The position numbers were made by a program, and so were the translations under genes. Positions 61,577 to 64,000 of a stretch of 64,000 nucleotides of DNA are shown here, in pieces. The stretch spans positions 434,001 to 498,000 of the forward strand of contig NZ_CP082922.1 in NCBI RefSeq assembly GCF_019931675.1, given 5' to 3'. The notes beneath the pieces were generated by a model that was given only the letters and a program-made list of their open reading frames with translations, was not told the origin of the DNA and ran no database searches. Within the stretch, counting starts at the first letter, position 1. Each line of letters begins with the position of its first letter. Source of the stretch: Nocardioides rotundus (lineage in GTDB: Bacteria; Actinomycetota; Actinomycetes; Propionibacteriales; Nocardioidaceae).

Positions 61577-62050
61577 ATGAGCGAGCAGCGCCTCACCCAC
61601 GTCGACGAGACCGGCGCGGCCCGGATGGTCGACGTCTCGGAGAAGCAGCCGACCAAGCGGGTCGCGACCGCCAGCGGCAGGGTCCTGGTCAGCCCCGAGG
61701 TGGTGGCCCTGCTCCGCGGCGAGGGGGTGCCGAAGGGCGACGCGCTCGCGGTGGCCCGGATCGCCGGGATCATGGGCGCCAAGCAGACGCCGGCCCTGAT
61801 CCCGTTGTGCCACCCGCTGGCGATCTCCAAGGCCGAGGTCGACCTCGACGTCGCCGACGACGCGGTCGAGATCAGCGCGACCGTCGCCACCACCGACCGC
61901 ACGGGCGTGGAGATGGAGGCGCTCACCGCGGTCTCGGTCGCGGCGCTCACCGTGGTCGACATGGTCAAGGCGGTCGACAAGGGCGCGGTGATCTCCGACG
62001 TCCGCGTGGAGACCAAGACCGGCGGCAAGTCGGGGGACTGGGCCCGATGA
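61577..62050 (+). CDS. moaC: Cyclic pyranopterin monophosphate synthase
   Basis: A 157-residue MoaC, which completes cyclic pyranopterin monophosphate in molybdenum cofactor synthesis. The active-site stretch KQTPALIPLCHPLAISKAEVDLDV and ATVATTDRTGVEMEALTAVSVAALTVVDMVKAVDK are typical, with the catalytic Lys and Asp. It has its own predicted promoter and is coupled to moaB by an ATGA overlap. MoaA is not in the window. Confidence 0.95.
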   Translation: MSEQRLTHVDETGAARMVDVSEKQPTKRVATASGRVLVSPEVVALLRGEGVPKGDALAVARIAGIMGAKQTPALIPLCHPLAISKAEVDLDVADDAVEISATVATTDRTGVEMEALTAVSVAALTVVDMVKAVDKGAVISDVRVETKTGGKSGDWAR

Positions 62051-62541
62051 GCGAGTCGCTGGCCGAGCCCCTCACCGGAGCGGTCGTCGTCGCCTCCAAC
62101 CGTGCCGCGGCCGGGGTGTACGACGACACCACCGGCCCGCTGATCCACGACTTCCTCTCCGGGCTGGGCTTCGTGACGCCCGACCCGTTCGTCGTACCCG
62201 ACGGCGCCCCGGTCGGCGAGGCGATCCGCGCGGCCGTCGACGGCGGCGCCCGCGTCGTCCTCACCACGGGCGGCACCGGCCTGACCCCGACGGACAGGAC
62301 GCCGGAGGTGACCCGGGAGTTGCTGGACCGCGAGGTGCCGGGCATCGCCGAGGCGATCCGGGCGTACGGCGTCGCGCAGGGCGTTCCCTCCGCGGTGCTC
62401 TCCCGTGGCCTGGCCGGGGTGGTGGGCGAGTGCCTGGTGATCAACCTGCCCGGCTCGCGCGGCGGGGTGAAGGACGGCCTGGCGGTGCTCGAGCCGTGGC
62501 TGGTGCACGCCGTGGAGCAGATCCGGGGCAGCGACCATTGA
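62047..62541 (+). CDS. moaB: MoaB/Mog-family molybdenum cofactor protein
   Basis: A 164-residue MoaB/MogA-type molybdopterin-binding protein. TTGGTGLTPTDRTPEVTRELLDREVPGIAEAIR and INLPGSRGGVKDGL are the family signature and the Mo-binding loop. It adenylates molybdopterin before Mo insertion. Start ATG 62047 overlaps moaC by 4 bases; its TGA overlaps the TTG start of the GNAT gene. Whether it acts as MoaB or MogA is undetermined. Confidence 0.9.
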   Translation: MSESLAEPLTGAVVVASNRAAAGVYDDTTGPLIHDFLSGLGFVTPDPFVVPDGAPVGEAIRAAVDGGARVVLTTGGTGLTPTDRTPEVTRELLDREVPGIAEAIRAYGVAQGVPSAVLSRGLAGVVGECLVINLPGSRGGVKDGLAVLEPWLVHAVEQIRGSDH

Positions 62542-63140
62542 GCCACCCCGGCTGGCCGGCCACCATCGAGCTGGACGAGATCCGGCTGCGCCCGATCCGG
62601 TACGCCGACGCGCGCGCCTGGCGCGAGGTGCGGATGCGCAACCGGTCCTGGCTGCTGCCGTGGGACGCCACCGTGCCGCCCGGGGTGGGCGATCGCCCGG
62701 CGAGCTTCCGTGAGCTGGTCGCGCTGCTGCGACGCAACGGCCGGAACGGCGCCGGCCTGCCGTTCGCGCTGGACGTGGAGGGCCGCTTCGCCGGGCAGGT
62801 GACGGTGAACAACGTGGTCCGCGGCTCCGCGCAGATGGCGTCGATCGGCTATTGGATCGACCAGGCGTGGGCGGGGCGCGGGGTGATGCCGCGCGCCGTC
62901 GCGGTGGTCGTCGACCACTGCTTCTTCGAGGTCGGTCTGCACCGGATCGAGATCGCCATCCGTCCGGAGAACTCCAACTCGCTGCGGGTGGTGGAGAAGC
63001 TCGGGCTCGGCGAGGTCGGGTTCGCGCCGCGCTACCTGCACATCGACGGGCAGTGGCGCGACCACCGGATCTTCGCGGTGACGCGTGAGGAGGCCCCCGC
63101 GGGGCTGCTGCCGAGGGTGCGGAACCTGAGCGGAGGCTAA
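62538..63140 (+). CDS. GNAT-family (RimJ/RimL-like) N-acetyltransferase
   Basis: A 200-residue GNAT. IRLRPIRYADARAWREVRMRN opens the fold, FAGQVTVNNVVRGSAQMASIGYWIDQAWAGRGVMPRAVAVVVDHCFFEVGLHRIEI carries the acetyl-CoA loop (GRGVMP), and RVVEKLGLGEVG the C-terminal helix. RimJ/L-like enzymes acetylate the N-terminus of ribosomal or other proteins. TTG start 62538 overlaps the moaB stop (TTGA). This position between moaC/moeA and sepX/glpR genes is conserved in actinobacteria, from memory. Confidence 0.9.
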   Translation: MSHPGWPATIELDEIRLRPIRYADARAWREVRMRNRSWLLPWDATVPPGVGDRPASFRELVALLRRNGRNGAGLPFALDVEGRFAGQVTVNNVVRGSAQMASIGYWIDQAWAGRGVMPRAVAVVVDHCFFEVGLHRIEIAIRPENSNSLRVVEKLGLGEVGFAPRYLHIDGQWRDHRIFAVTREEAPAGLLPRVRNLSGG

Positions 63141-63199
63141 GTCTTTCTCGACACACCCGCGCACCTGCGGCCCGCGTGGGTCATGCGTCCTTAACCTCT

Positions 63200-64000
63200 A
63201 TGTCCGTGGGATCCCCCGACGTTTTCATCTTCCTGGCCGTGGTGGTGGCCTGGGCCGTCTACCTGATTCCGAAGGCGCTCAGTCACCACGAGGAGGCGGT
63301 GCGCTCCCGCTCGATCGACCGTTTCTCCGACACGATGCGGGTGCTCGCGCGTCGTGAGCCGGTGAACTCGCGCAACGCCCGGCTGGTGCTCCAGCCCGGT
63401 CGCGCCGCGACCTCGACCCAGGTGTCGACCAAGGGTCCGGGCCTCTCACCCGCGCAGCAGCGCGCCCGCCGTGAGGCCGCGCGTCGCGCCACCAAGCGCC
63501 GCCGCAACGTGCTGCTGGTCCTGCTGCTGGCGACCCTCACCGTGGCCGGCTTCGCTGCCGCGAATCTGATCTCGTGGGGCTACCTCGCGATCCCCGCAGT
63601 GCTCGTCGTCGCGTGGCTGGTCACCTGCCGGGTGATGGTGAAGGGCGAGCGGACCGTCGCCGCGCCGGCCCGTGTCGAGGCGCCGGCCGAGGAGCCCGCG
63701 GAGACCGTCGACCCGCGGCACCCCGAGTCCTTCGAGGTCAGCCGCAACGACGACGGCTTCGACGAGGTGGCGCCCAGCGCGACCACCGCGGTCACCGCCG
63801 CCGACCCGCGCCTGTGGGACCCGCTACCGATGACCCTGCCGACCTACGTCGACGCCCCGGCCGCCCGCCGTACCGTCCGGACCATCGACCTGGACTCCAC
63901 CGGCGTGTGGAGCTCGGGCCGCAACGAGATCGACTCCGCGCTCGCCCGCGAGGCCGAGGAGTCCGAGCGCGCCGCCCGTGACGCCGCCGCGGACCGGGGC
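63200..64000 (+). CDS. glpR: Gephyrin-like molybdotransferase receptor GlpR (SepX), N-terminal part
   Basis: The 267 codons present run off the right edge without a stop. The N-terminus is a membrane helix (PDVFIFLAVVVAWAVYLIPKAL), then RSIDRFSDTMRVLARREPVNSRNARLVL, a second hydrophobic pair (RNVLLVLLLATLTVAGFAAANLISWGYLAIPAVLVVAWLVTCRVMV) and a disordered acidic linker. This matches GlpR/SepX, a divisome membrane protein that recruits Glp and FtsZ. ATG 63200 or GTG 63206 (after TAACCT) may be the start. Assignment rests on recall and context. Confidence 0.75.
   Translation, partial: MSVGSPDVFIFLAVVVAWAVYLIPKALSHHEEAVRSRSIDRFSDTMRVLARREPVNSRNARLVLQPGRAATSTQVSTKGPGLSPAQQRARREAARRATKRRRNVLLVLLLATLTVAGFAAANLISWGYLAIPAVLVVAWLVTCRVMVKGERTVAAPARVEAPAEEPAETVDPRHPESFEVSRNDDGFDEVAPSATTAVTAADPRLWDPLPMTLPTYVDAPAARRTVRTIDLDSTGVWSSGRNEIDSALAREAEESERAARDAAADRG

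Overview
The window is about 71% GC, high-GC actinobacterial DNA, most likely from Nocardioides or a close relative in Nocardioidaceae. The evidence is a Mycobacterium-like order of rplJ-rplL, an mkl/MceG ATPase and a complete mce operon, a DtxR/IdeR regulator with every metal ligand, an LCP protein, an MscL channel, a Glp/GlpR cell-division cluster, and many genes that look leaderless (a TANNNT box 6-7 nt before the start codon). The organism name is inferred from overall character, not from a database search.

Layout. 1-3341: the end of rplK, then rplA, an LppX/LprAFG-type lipoprotein, rplJ with a long leader, and rplL. 3428-6119: an IS481-like element has landed in the centre of a 44-bp palindrome, and an IS3-family element has later landed inside its transposase. 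Both insertions can be reversed on paper. 6197-17626: a lipid-import (mce) operon with mceG, yrbEA, yrbEB, mceA-F and two Mce-associated membrane proteins, one with a degenerate J-like domain. 17742-25408: rpoB and rpoC with their promoter and a strong terminator.

25439-32891: single-copy metabolic and maintenance genes, including an FAD reductase, a double Nudix protein, a 28-residue membrane peptide, a methyltransferase, a macro-domain protein, SerC and a DCC-family protein. 32888-39508: citrate synthase, PdxH, a heterodimeric ABC exporter and a CDF transporter. 39516-41938: a putative small structured RNA that carries a 12-codon ORF with a near-perfect Shine-Dalgarno, then a drug-efflux MFS gene with a palindromic operator and its MarR-type regulator. 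41946-49865: alpha-glucosidase, a thioesterase-like protein, photolyase, the IdeR-like regulator, a sirtuin, DUF2277, an unusual fusion of an immunity-like domain to an Arr rifampin ADP-ribosyltransferase flanked by 19-bp direct repeats, and a saccharopine dehydrogenase-like reductase.

49868-54115: a perfect palindrome, a second IS3-type element with a broken orfB, tRNA-Arg(CCT), a GPP34 protein, an LCP protein and a complex inverted-repeat element. 54116-64000: mscL, a SAF-domain protein, an FmdB protein with a polyserine tail, penicillin acylase, 5-formyl-THF cyclo-ligase, a UDPGP-family uridylyltransferase, Glp/MoeA, MoaC, MoaB, a GNAT enzyme and the start of GlpR.

The window reads as a stable core (ribosome, RNA polymerase, lipid uptake, cofactor and division genes) interrupted at two hairpins by insertion sequences and at one intergenic site by a likely acquired antibiotic-modifying gene.
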